The position numbers and the translations under genes are program-made. Of a stretch of DNA of 32,674 nucleotides, positions 9,291-18,617 are shown piece after piece. Under the pieces are notes generated by a model, which was given only the letters and a program-made list of their open reading frames with translations, was not told the DNA's origin and ran no database searches. Each line of letters opens with the position of its first letter. The first letter of the stretch is position 1. Source of the stretch: Solicoccozyma terricola (taxonomy: Eukaryota; Basidiomycota; Tremellomycetes; Filobasidiales; Piskurozymaceae). The DNA lies in NCBI GenBank assembly GCA_001600875.1, contig BCLD01000014.1:219049-251722 (forward strand), in the 5' to 3' direction.

Positions 9291-9703
9291 CGATATCACC
9301 CAAATCAAGTGTATGCAAGCAAGCTCCTTTCGTGAGGTGAAAGTGAGTAGATGTTTAAAACAGTCGGACTATTCCCTCATATCTGGTTTCAAAGGCCTCC
9401 TCTCCTGCTTCACCTTGCTGGATGTTTCCCTATCACTCGTCAATTTCCCCAACTCCGCCCTCATTCCATACCTCCGCAGTCAACTCCTCCTCTCCGCCCT
9501 CATTCCATGCCTCCACAGCCAATACCCCATCCCTTCCCTCCATCCCTTTCCTTTCTTGTTCACCCTTCAAACAAGAAACTACAGCTCAGACTGTGAGACT
9601 TTCCCCATCTCCCCTGGATACATAAGTGGGGAGGGGTTCATTGCTTTCCTCTCCTCTCCTGGACACTCACATTTCCTCAACCAAGCACATCTATCTATAC
9701 AAC
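9291..9703 (+). promoter_or_regulatory. Duplicated upstream block, copy 2
   Basis: Upstream of gene B; aligns with 7987-8373. It carries an extra internal duplication of a TCCGCCCTCATTCCAT-containing segment (about 9455-9520), making it slightly longer than copy 1. Confidence 0.6.
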
Positions 9704-10285
9704 ATGTCACCAGGTTACCTTTTTTGCAAGCACGTTACCTTATGTAAGGCGACCAAGGAGGAGAGGGCGGCCAACAAGAACTGGATTCCAGGACGGAAAC
9801 CTGAATATATCATTACGCGTGAGGCAAATGGACAACTAGCCATTGTTCCTCGTCGAAATAGCCGCGTCCCGCTATTACACGCCTCGTTATGCTGCTATTG
9901 TTCCGAGCCAGCATCAGGGCTGGTGGCACACTGCTCGATCTGTCAGATATACACATCAAACCTAACGAAACGCAGCTCTGAACCCGATTTCCACCTTGTG
10001 AACATGTTTTCAACGATTCACGCACTTCACGACTCGTGTAAGGCTGAGATGGAGAAGTTTACAGGGGAAATCTGGCCCCAGGTCATAGGGTACTTTTGCT
10101 GTTCTCCCACACAAACCGGCGGCGAAGGATCCATCGGCACTCCCAGCTCGTCAGCTTTCCCGCCGTCAACTTCTGCACTCTCCGGCAACTCTACGGAGAA
10201 CGAGACAACCGTGTCTATGAACTACGACGCCGAGTCTTGGGAACGTGATTGGGATTATGCCACTTACGCGCCATCGACATCGTAG
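9704..10285 (+). CDS. Fast-evolving Cys/His protein B, RING-like core (193 aa)
   Basis: Single-exon gene, 193 aa, unrecognised family, paralogue of the protein at 8374. Conserved skeleton: C8-x5-C14-K, H59-x3-C63-C64-x-C66, C77-x2-C80, H106-A-L-H109-x2-C112, and C132-C133. The H-x3-C-C-x-C and H-A-x-H-x2-C spacings are identical to protein A; elsewhere the two barely align despite near-identical flanks. The extra C77-x2-C80 makes a zinc-binding RING-like reading more plausible here than in A. The tail (about 135-193) is Ser/Thr/Gly-rich and acidic, with no tandem repeat. The stop codon lies only 63 bp before the ALE1 start codon on the same strand, so its 3' end must sit in the ALE1 promoter/5' UTR. 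Confidence 0.7.
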   Translation: MSPGYLFCKHVTLCKATKEERAANKNWIPGRKPEYIITREANGQLAIVPRRNSRVPLLHASLCCYCSEPASGLVAHCSICQIYTSNLTKRSSEPDFHLVNMFSTIHALHDSCKAEMEKFTGEIWPQVIGYFCCSPTQTGGEGSIGTPSSSAFPPSTSALSGNSTENETTVSMNYDAESWERDWDYATYAPSTS

Positions 10286-10348
10286 GTGGAACATCATGTA
10301 TAGCTAGACATCATTCATACACACACACACCCCTCACACACCTCATCC

Positions 10349-11784
10349 ATGCTTGACCCTCTCTTCCAGTGGGCATCCCCCACCATAGGGGCTCCACCCG
10401 ACTACCTCAAAGTAGGTTGACGTCCATCCGTCTATTCACCCCCCGACGCTCCACTCATTAGCCCCACCTACCCACCATCCCCCTCCCCCCCCCCCCCCCC
10501 CCCCCCGCCCCCCAGCTCGTCTTCACATTCCTCATCTCCTACCCTCTCGCTGCATTCTACTTCCATCTCCCAACCACCACCCCCACAGACCAGAACATCA
10601 AACACCTGTTCTCCATCATCGTCACAAGTTTCTACCTCCTCGGATTGTTCAAGTTGTATGTAGGATTAGCTCAATTGGTTGTTGGGAGTGTGTTTGTATG
10701 GTGGGTTTGCAGGAGCGGGTGGGTGGGGTTGGGTGGGAAGAAAGGAGATGATAGGATGGGATGGTTCATCTTTATGTGAGTGGGTGGGATTGCCGTGAGC
10801 TTGGAAGACCAGACTGAAGACGATTAGCTGATCTTCGTGGGTGTATCGTCGTCGTAGAATAATAATGGGTCAACTCACGATCAAGTATGCGTTACTTCCA
10901 CCTCCGTTCTCCCACTTCTCCGTGCAGTCAATTAACATACCACACTCCGTCGTTTTCTGTTCAGCCATATCCTACGATCCATCCTTTCCATACCACTATC
11001 CATATTCGAAATCTCAGGTCCAATGATGGTATTATGTATGAAATTAATTACATTCGGATGGAATTGCGTAGATGGTGGGAAGGGTGAGAAGGAGGTGAGA
11101 GAGAGATAACGGAATTGAGCGATTGGAGGGGGACTAGACAGCTAATACACTGAATGGTATCACCCTCAACCCTCTTCTGCAGACGGCGGATCTCGATTCG
11201 GTGCAGCTGGCGATGAAGCAGGATCATGTACCGGATCTTTTACCTTTCTTGGGATACTGGTTAGTAGGCGGGCGACAAACCCATCCGAATCTACAGCATG
11301 TTGATTTTCTCATCCAATGCTCACCAATTCCGACTACACACAGTTTCTTCTTCCCCTCGGTCACCATCGGTCCCGCTTTCGATTACGCCTCCTATTCATC
11401 TCTCATTTCCGGCACTTTGTACCCTTCTCCACCATCCACTACACCTACATCCGCTCTCGCATCAAATGCAACAGCATTAGGCACCTCACGACCTGTTACG
11501 CCAAATGGTCATACTTCAAAAGCTAGAATCATCGGTCCTCCACATGGAAGACATACAGCAGCGTATTGGAAGTTGATGGTTGGATTGGGATTCTTGGGTA
11601 TGTTTGCGGTGTTAGAAGGGAAATTCGGGTATGAGAAGATCTTGGATGATGGGTTTTGGTTTAGACCTGGTTTCGGGTTGGTGAAGAAATGGGCTTTTGT
11701 TCAGATGGCTGGGTTTATGGCTAGGACAAAGTATTATGGTGCTTGGAGTTTAACAGAGGTGAGAGTGGCGCCAGGATGGGGGGT

Positions 11785-11826
<42 letters not shown>

Positions 11827-12660
11827 GAGGGTGGGTTGTTGATCGTGAACTTTCCCAGGGAGCTTGCATTATGACCGGCATCGGATTCAATGGCTATGAC
11901 TCTGAAACAGGTAGGACAATGTGGGATCGAGTGAAGAATGTCGATATTATCGCCATCGAGACGAGTTCGAGCTTCAAAATACTATTTGATAGTTGGAATT
12001 GTCGGACGAATGTGAGTATGTGGATGGATGCATCGTGGTGATACTCTGTCCTGATCACAAAAGTCCCCCCCCGATTAGGTATGGCTCCGAGAAACGGTCT
12101 ACAAAAGGGTCACTCCAAAGGGCAAAAAGCCAGGACGTTTCAGTACGCTCATGACTTTTGGGACTTCAGCCCTTTGGGTGCGTGTGGAGTTTGCTTTGCG
12201 TAAATGAGGGCCTCAACATCTAACATTTCCTTCATTCGCTCAGCATGGCTTCAACTGGGGTTACTACCTAGCTTTCATAAGCGCGAGCTTCGTTACCACG
12301 CTCGGTCGATCGGTTCGACGTCTAGTTCGACCTTTCTTCCTTCCGCCAGAGGTGTCCTCTAATGCCCGTTCCAACCCGCCGTCAACGACTACACTCAAAC
12401 GAATGTACGACATCGTAGGTTGGTTATGCGTCCAGAGTACACTCAACTACCTCGCGTCCTCTTTCATGCTACTTGGCTTCCGGGAATGCATCACCGCTTG
12501 GCACCGTATGGGATGGTACGGACATTTAATGATCTTTGTACCGATGATTCTCTTGCGGTTAGGTGGTAGAGGGTGGTTGATCAGAATGAACACGCAGGCG
12601 GGGCATGATATCCGGAGAGTGAAAGGGGACCTATCGAATTCCGTACAGAAAGGAGCTTGA
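10349..12660 (+). CDS. ALE1: MBOAT lysophospholipid acyltransferase, ALE1-type (546 aa)
   Basis: Endoplasmic-reticulum membrane enzyme that re-acylates lysophospholipids. Nine exons: join(10349..10411, 10516..10775, 10858..10884, 10965..11094, 11183..11259, 11344..11758, 11859..12011, 12079..12177, 12244..12660), 546 aa; all phases agree. Hydrophobic segments recur from the N terminus (LVFTFLISYPLAAFYF, HLFSIIVTSFYLLGLF). Family motifs are present: MGQLTINHILR, GPMMVLCMKLITFGWNCVDG, LLPFLGYCFFFPSVTIGPAFDYASY in that order, then SWNCRTNVWLRETVYKR with the conserved Asn371, and ALWHGFNWGYY with catalytic His409. Length and order fit yeast Ale1/LPCAT-type MBOATs. Exon 3 is a 27-nt microexon. Intron 1 has a C22 tract near its acceptor and intron 6 a G41 run. 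A frameshifted copy of exon 1 lies at 9085. Confidence 0.93.
10485..10506. repeat. C22 run in ALE1 intron 1
   Basis: A pure C tract on the coding strand, 9 bp before the acceptor (GCCCCCCAG|CTC). It acts as, or replaces, the polypyrimidine tract. Confidence 0.85.
11785..11825. repeat. G41 run in ALE1 intron 6
   Basis: A pure G run on the coding strand, between the donor GTGAGA and the acceptor TTTCCCAG. It is one of the few such runs in this window that is G on the sense strand. Confidence 0.9.
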
Positions 12661-13249
12661 ACCGGCATATAGTCCAAAGTAGAAGAAATCAATGTAATAA
12701 GAAACCACGAGCATTATACACAGCATCGACGACAAGGCCGTCCCACTCTGTATCAGGCCGAAGGAAACGTGGAGAACGTAACCACTCACCTCGTTGATGT
12801 TCCGCAGTCGGGATCCTGTCAATAGTACCACTGCCCGAGCGCCTGGAGAACGAACACGGCTGAATGCCGTGGCCGGCTGAATGCCTTGGTAATGGACTTT
12901 GGCCACGGTGGATTGATGGACTTGCTCAAAACAGTCTTTTCAACATGACGTTGCCTGCTTGCTCAGTGCAATCTTGCGGCTATTGCAGCCTTGAGACTTG
13001 TGTGTGTGTGTGGGGAAACAGCTGATGCGTTGTCAACACTTGAGGCATTGTTATTCATAAATGGGGGTTTTTTTTTTTTTTGCAAAAAAGGAATATGAAA
13101 GTTTGCTAAGTTTTGCTAATCGGACTCTTGCCCGGGGAAAAACACGGGAGACTTGACAAAGTTCAAATTGCTCGTCGAACAAACCACGGGGGACAAGGAG
13201 GTGTGCGAGAATAGCCATGTTCTTTACGTGCTCCTTTGTCTTCTTCCAC
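12661..13249. other. Intergenic between convergent ALE1 and TRA2-like
   Basis: Holds the 3' flanks of two convergent genes. It includes a short TG run near 13000-13010 and a T run near 13068-13081. A minus-strand open frame at 12631-12906 overlaps the ALE1 3' end and has no recognisable content. No gene supported. Confidence 0.5.
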
Positions 13250-15025
13250 CTAGTAACGAGCATCAACAGCGCCGGCTGGGACAGCAGGGTCATCGTAGGC
13301 ACTACGACTGGCGGAAGCTCGTGGGTCACGATCACGAGCTGGGGAAGGGGATCGTCGACGCTCGCGCTCGCGCTCACGGTCACTGGAAGGTCAAGGAATG
13401 CGCATCAGGAACCCCATCGGTGCGAACGCCAAAAGAAAACCCCCCGCATACATCCCAAACACTCACTCGTAATCATCCCTCCTTCTCCTTGGTGGACTCC
13501 TCTCATGACCCCTATCCCTTGGATGGTAATCCCTATCCCTGCCGGATCTGTCCCTATAATAGTAATCGCGGTCGGAATAGTAAGGATCTCGATCACGTTT
13601 GTCATATCGATCATACGAGTCTCGATCGTATCCGCTTTTTTTTTTGTGGGGGCGTTTGAGGAAAAGGAAAACCCAAAGTTCAATGTAACGACGAAGCGAA
13701 GCGACAAGCGTGTGAAACCAAGTTTTCATCACGTAGCGAACGAAAATCATGTAAGCGAGAACAGAAAAACGAGTCAGACGTAAGAGTGTTTTGAAGGCTC
13801 GAAGGCGACGTAGAGGGGGGGAAAGAAAAACAGCGCAAGAGGTCTTCGGGTGGAGATAGACCTTACTCCAAGAGGCGCCGACAAAGACACCACCCTGAAC
13901 CGTCGCAGTATGGAGCCGAATCCGATGCAAGACTCACCCGCCACCGTAACTACCACCGCCACCGCCACCCCTCCTATCATCGTACCTCCTATCATCGTAT
14001 CTCGAACCGTACCTATCACCACCCCTATCACCACCCCTATCACGCCTATCATCAGATCTCGGCAAATCGTCTGCTTCAAAACACAGCCCCCCAAAACAAC
14101 CACCCAAAACATTCCGCGTTAGCCTGATCCTTGGGTTGACACATACCATCTGCCAGTCTTGCCCACTCACACTCTGGACGTTTTTGACCCATGTAAGCTC
14201 CTGGAGTCGGGTCGTGAGGTCGAGATGTGACTGAAAAGTCGACACGGATACGACGACCGTTGAGATCGACACCGTTGAGTTTCTCAATACAGAGAGCGGC
14301 TTCTTCTACGGAACCCATTCGGATGAAACCGAAACCACGAGATCGTTCGGACTAACGAGGGGGGGGGGGNGGGTGATTAACGGGATGGCGATCAGTGTTA
14401 AAATGCCCGAATGCGGTATAAACGACCAACGACTCTCACCCTTTGGTCGTACACGATGTGCACACTATCAACTGTTCCATACCTTCCAAACTCGTAATCG
14501 AGATCCCTCTCCCTGGTACGAACGGACAGACCGAATACACCAAGGGTTTGAGACGGAGTTGGTTTCTCTGGAGCGTGAGCTGGACGACGAGGTGGTGGTG
14601 GACTATGAGACGGGTCAAAGGGAGCGGGGAGAGGTGGTCAGGTCGTGCGATAGACGACAAACAAAAAAGTATTCACTCACGCCCTATCCCTCGACTCGTA
14701 GCTAAGTCGCCTATCATCTCCACCGTTCATAGGGTAGTCTCGAGATTCACCACGACCACCAGATTCGACGTCAGCAGGGCGATCGTAGACTTCCTGCTTT
14801 CGCTCGGTTGGAGCTGGTTCGGTGTTGCCGTCTGATGGGGGAGGGGGAGGTGGTGGGTGGGGGGGGGATGTCAATTTGCCAACAATGGTGAAAAGTGATG
14901 GAGGATCAGGCGTACCATCATAGGGAGCTGAACCGTTGGCGTATTCCTATGTCGTCGAAAGGATGTCAGTCGATGTATTCGGCAATATGAAGGAGAGGTG
15001 CCTGGGCAAGTATGTTACCCACCAT
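13250..15025 (-). CDS. TRA2: Tra2-like RRM/RS splicing regulator (320 aa)
   Basis: Nuclear RNA-binding protein expected to recruit the spliceosome to exonic enhancers. Eight exons: complement(15023..15025, 14916..14946, 14681..14831, 14440..14602, 14171..14351, 13938..14070, 13467..13634, 13250..13382), 320 aa. The RRM spans about 80-155 with RNP2 LGVFGL and RNP1 SRGFGFIRM, followed by the Tra2 hallmark linker RPHDPTPGAYMG. The flanks are RS/RD/RG-like: an acidic Arg-rich N terminus and a long C terminus with RDRG, DRYD and RRSPSP patches plus a Gly6 stretch. The first coding exon is only the ATG. Intron 6 is about 300 nt, far longer than the others; its retention gives an immediate stop. The acceptor before exon 7 follows an A run and is the least certain junction. 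Confidence 0.85.
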
Positions 15026-15270
15026 GTTGTACTGATACGAATGATATGAATGATATGGATGTTGTGTGAGTTGATATCAAATCTCTCAATCGTTTGCCTT
15101 CGCCAGCTCCAAAAGTCGAATGGGAGGCGGGGGGATGCATCAGTTCTCACGATGGTCGGGGTGGAGTGGGTGGCGGAGTGGCGAGGAGCGGCCAGTGGCT
15201 CAGTGGGAAAGCGCCAGAGACGTGGAATAAATGATACATGGGTAACCTCCAGACAGAACAGTGAAACAAT

Positions 15271-16307
15271 CTACAGCTGGTTCCGCTTCTTCGACGTCCG
15301 CATGTACGGTCTCAATAGCCATTCCACATCCGCTTCCGTTTGGTCCACTGTGCCTTGCCGTATCTCGTATGCTGGTGTGTGGGTAGAATAACACGTTAGC
15401 TCTCGGGTTGACGGGTTGGGAAATGTGTCAAGGGGGGTGGGGGGGAACTCACGCTTTGCCTCAAATCGAGGTCCAACTTCCGCCAATTGAACATCCTTGT
15501 GCGAATTTTTCACAAACACATGATGTCTGTTTCCCCCCAAAGTATTCATTCCATCAGCAATCCTTTCTCCAACCGACTCCCCCCCCCCTATCGCACAACA
15601 CCCTCACCTAAAACTAATAAAATCCTCTTCATTCGCAAACGTCATCACTCTTTTCCCATCCTCTTTCGGCACAGGGAACAAAGCTCCAAGTATTCCCTTG
15701 ATTCTACCACCTAGTCGAGATGTAAAGTTTTCAAATATCAAATGTGGGTATTGTTCGCTGACTGTGGAAGTTGAATGGGAGGAGATATCATGTCGAAGAG
15801 TCACGTTGTGTAGTGTCATTGACAAGGTGGGACCGTGAGGAAGGTGGGTGATTATGAGAGCGTCTGGTGTAGGGGGGGGGGAGTCCGTCAATACCTCGTC
15901 GAAAACTCACCACATTTGTTGATAATATTTAACTCACCTGGAACACCACGATGTTCATGAATCATGATCAAATCCGTAATCTCATTCGCTCTACACGCTT
16001 CCACCAGATCCTTGACCACGTAATTACCTCGATTGATTCGATTTGAATTCGGGAAAACGAGTCTTAATTCCTGATTAGAGAAATAAATCCAAACCGGTCA
16101 GACTTCTCTCCTCCAGTGTAAAAAAAAAAAGAGGGTACACGACGTCCNCCCCCGGGGGGGGGGGGGAGAGGCGGCGAGCAAGTTCACAGGAACGCACCTT
16201 TGCGAATTGAAGTAATCTGGAAGATGGATCTCGTGATGTAGTGATCACAATTTTCGGATCATACAGACCGACTTTAGCGTATTCGTCGTCGATGTGACTA
16301 CCGGGTT
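15271..16307 (-). CDS. IMP4: IMP4, U3 snoRNP Brix protein (5' end lost in gap)
   Basis: Component of the U3 small nucleolar ribonucleoprotein (with IMP3 and MPP10) that pairs U3 RNA with pre-18S rRNA in the nucleolus. Visible exons: complement(16198..16307, 15938..16070, 15608..15863, 15453..15526, 15271..15371), about 224 aa. The Brix/sigma70-like domain is clear: DDEYAKVGLYDPKIVITTSR, NYVVKDLVEACRANEITDLI, HEHRGVP, LIITHLPHGPT, SEQYPHLIFENFTSRLG, LFPVPKEDGKRVMTFANEED, LAEVGPRFEAKPYEIRQGT and VEWLLRPYMRT. Family members are about 290 aa, so roughly 65 N-terminal residues are missing; they should lie in the N gap that begins at 16409. The C terminus (TSKKRNQL) and stop are present. The next minus-strand gene starts only 245 bp downstream. 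Confidence 0.93.
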
Positions 16308-16364
16308 CTATCGACGGGAGAAATAGCAAATCAGAGAGATGTGTCAGTAACGTCTCACGGGTAA

Positions 16365-16365
<1 letters not shown>

Positions 16366-16408
<43 letters not shown>

Positions 16409-17212
16409 NNNNNNNNNNNNNNNNNNNNNNNNNNNNNNNNNNNNNNNNNNNNNNNNNNNNNNNNNNNNNNNNNNNNNNNNNNNNNNNNNNNNNNNNNNNN
16501 NNNNNNNNNNNNNNNNNNNNNNNNNNNNNNNNNNNNNNNNNNNNNNNNNNNNNNNNNNNNNNNNNNNNNNNNNNNNNNNNNNNNNNNNNNNNNNNNNNNN
16601 NNNNNNNNNNNNNNNNNNNNNNNNNNNNNNNNNNNNNNNNNNNNNNNNNNNNNNNNNNNNNNNNNNNNNNNNNNNNNNNNNNNNNNNNNNNNNNNNNNNN
16701 NNNNNNNNNNNNNNNNNNNNNNNNNNNNNNNNNNNNNNNNNNNNNNNNNNNNNNNNNNNNNNNNNNNNNNNNNNNNNNNNNNNNNNNNNNNNNNNNNNNN
16801 NNNNNNNNNNNNNNNNNNNNNNNNNNNNNNNNNNNNNNNNNNNNNNNNNNNNNNNNNNNNNNNNNNNNNNNNNNNNNNNNNNNNNNNNNNNNNNNNNNNN
16901 NNNNNNNNNNNNNNNNNNNNNNNNNNNNNNNNNNNNNNNNNNNNNNNNNNNNNNNNNNNNNNNNNNNNNNNNNNNNNNNNNNNNNNNNNNNNNNNNNNNN
17001 NNNNNNNNNNNNNNNNNNNNNNNNNNNNNNNNNNNNNNNNNNNNNNNNNNNNNNNNNNNNNNNNNNNNNNNNNNNNNNNNNNNNNNNNNNNNNNNNNNNN
17101 NNNNNNNNNNNNNNNNNNNNNNNNNNNNNNNNNNNNNNNNNNNNNNNNNNNNNNNNNNNNNNNNNNNNNNNNNNNNNNNNNNNNNNNNGGGGGGGGGGGG
17201 GGGGGGGGGGGG
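16366..17212. other. Assembly gap (780 N) between C43 and G24 runs
   Basis: N fills 16409-17188. The left edge is a 43-nt C run (16366-16408) and the right edge a 24-nt G run (17189-17212). The left run lies in an IMP4 intron. The gap hides the 5' part of IMP4 and part of the IMP4-INO80 divergent promoter. Confidence 0.95.
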
Positions 17213-17508
17213 TTCAGGTTGTTAGGTACGATCGTAGGCTGTCTACAATGAACGTTGGAATAACAATTTGACACCAAATTTGACGTGGGTGAGGCCGAAC
17301 GAGGTATCTGCAAACCCGTCTTTTTCATAAATGAATTGCAATGAATATGAAATTGGAACATGACTTTTTTTTGTTACCCCTATCACGTAGGGGAATTACA
17401 AAACTCCCAATTACCACGAGGAGGAATAGACTCTTTTTTTCTTTTTTCCCCCTTCCTTTATTTGGGGGGAAGAGAACGCTGACAACGTTTCTAAACTCGC
17501 GAAAAGGG

Positions 17509-17542
<34 letters not shown>

Positions 17543-18617
17543 GACGGATTCGCCACTGCGGGGAAGTCAATTCGGGTTTAGGAAGCGCGGCGGGGGGGAT
17601 CGGGAGAAAAATCCCAAAAAAATCAGAAGTGGAGAGATCCTCTGAGCTGGTCGTACACAACGACTCATCCAGGGTTACTTTTGCAAGAGGTATTCGAGTC
17701 GTATCAGTCGGTGTATGATCGACCTCGAAGTCGAAGAACTGGTCGGTGGAGTGAATCGGGGGGGTGTTTTTACCTACGTATAATGGCGAATGCTATGACA
17801 GAACTCAGGAACGAGGTGGATTATAGGGAGATATACGTTATAGCCCGAACGTCGAGTGGTTGTGAATGAGTGAACGTCCTCGAAGGGAGGTGTGAAGACG
17901 ATTAAGAGCGGGGTTTGTGGAACTTGAAATGGATTGGATGAGCTTTCTCAGTCCTTGTTCTGGTCCGGATGGACCGATTTTGACCTAATTTAATTCACGC
18001 GGCTGGATTTGGATTTGGGTGGGAGAACCCGTTCAGCCAATAAGCAAATGATGCGCGGGGGGTTGGTGGGCACAGCTGCTGGTGCTGGCGAGCGGGTCAC
18101 ACAGTAGGGCAACGTCCCTTTCTCCTCTGTCTGCTCATCCTTGTCCACCCATTCCACCCCGTCTTCCAACCCACCCCATCCCACCCCCCACCCCCTCCCA
18201 CCAACCGACCGATATCATCGCGGCTACAACCTTTTTCCCAAACAATCAAAAAAGGACCACGGGGGTTTAAGCCACGTCTGTTCTTGTCTGACTGTATCAT
18301 AAAAAGGAAAACGGGGGGGGGAAGGGGATCGTTGGCGGTTCTTTTTCGTCACCGGCTGCAACTGCCACCACATCATCGGTCCTCGTATAGACCCCATTCC
18401 CAACTCATACATACTTACCTACTTCGACGTCAATCATCACTCCGCTCGGCGTTTGGCCTCCACTATACAGTTCTAAAGGGTGGACATTCCTTCCCTCCAT
18501 CCCACCACCCAAATCCCAACCACCATCCTCTGAATCCCCCGTGTCCTCCCCCCCCCACCCCCCCCCCCCCCCCCCCCCCCCCCAACCTCCGGCCAATTAC
18601 TTGACGACCTCTCATCA
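17213..18617. promoter_or_regulatory. INO80 / IMP4 divergent upstream region
   Basis: About 1.4 kb upstream of INO80, the longest gene-free stretch outside the gap. It contains a long A run (about 17510-17537), a C/T-rich leader from about 18110 and a C26 run (18558-18583) shortly before the INO80 start. Part may belong to the IMP4 5' end, but I could not place an IMP4 start exon here. No gene supported: open frames at 17341-17869 are low-complexity. Confidence 0.45.
18558..18583. repeat. C26 run in the INO80 leader
   Basis: Pure C run 34 bp before the INO80 start codon, with shorter C runs just before it (from 18548). It is probably within the 5' UTR. Confidence 0.85.

Larger units (their letters stand above)
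7987..10440. repeat. Direct tandem segmental duplication (two units of about 1.2 kb)
   Basis: Unit 1 runs from about 7987 to 9175 and unit 2 from about 9291 to 10440. Each has a conserved upstream block (7987-8373; 9291-9703), a small Cys/His gene, and then the start of an ALE1-type gene. The upstream blocks share a perfect 50-nt match (8187-8236 and 9528-9577) plus many shorter ones; the second also has an internal duplication around 9455-9520. The ALE1 exon is intact only in unit 2. Flanks align readily while the two coding regions do not. Confidence 0.85.

Noticed and set aside
7651..10440. Transposon as the source of the duplicated units
   Set aside because: No terminal inverted repeats, target-site duplications or transposase/reverse-transcriptase sequence were seen; the units look like plain segmental duplication.
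12631..12906. 91-residue minus-strand open frame after ALE1
   Set aside because: It overlaps the ALE1 C terminus on the other strand, has no recognisable content and no supporting splice structure.
15195..15260. tRNA-like A-box (TGGCTCAGTGGG)
   Set aside because: No B-box (GGTTCRANNCC) at the right distance and no cloverleaf can be drawn.
16075..17361. A 428-residue minus-strand open frame
   Set aside because: It spans the N gap and the G/C runs; most of it is undefined residues. The real coding parts belong to IMP4 exons in this and other frames.
17341..17869. Lys-rich and mixed plus-strand frames upstream of INO80
   Set aside because: Created by the A run and short open stretches; no domain, no splice-consistent extension.
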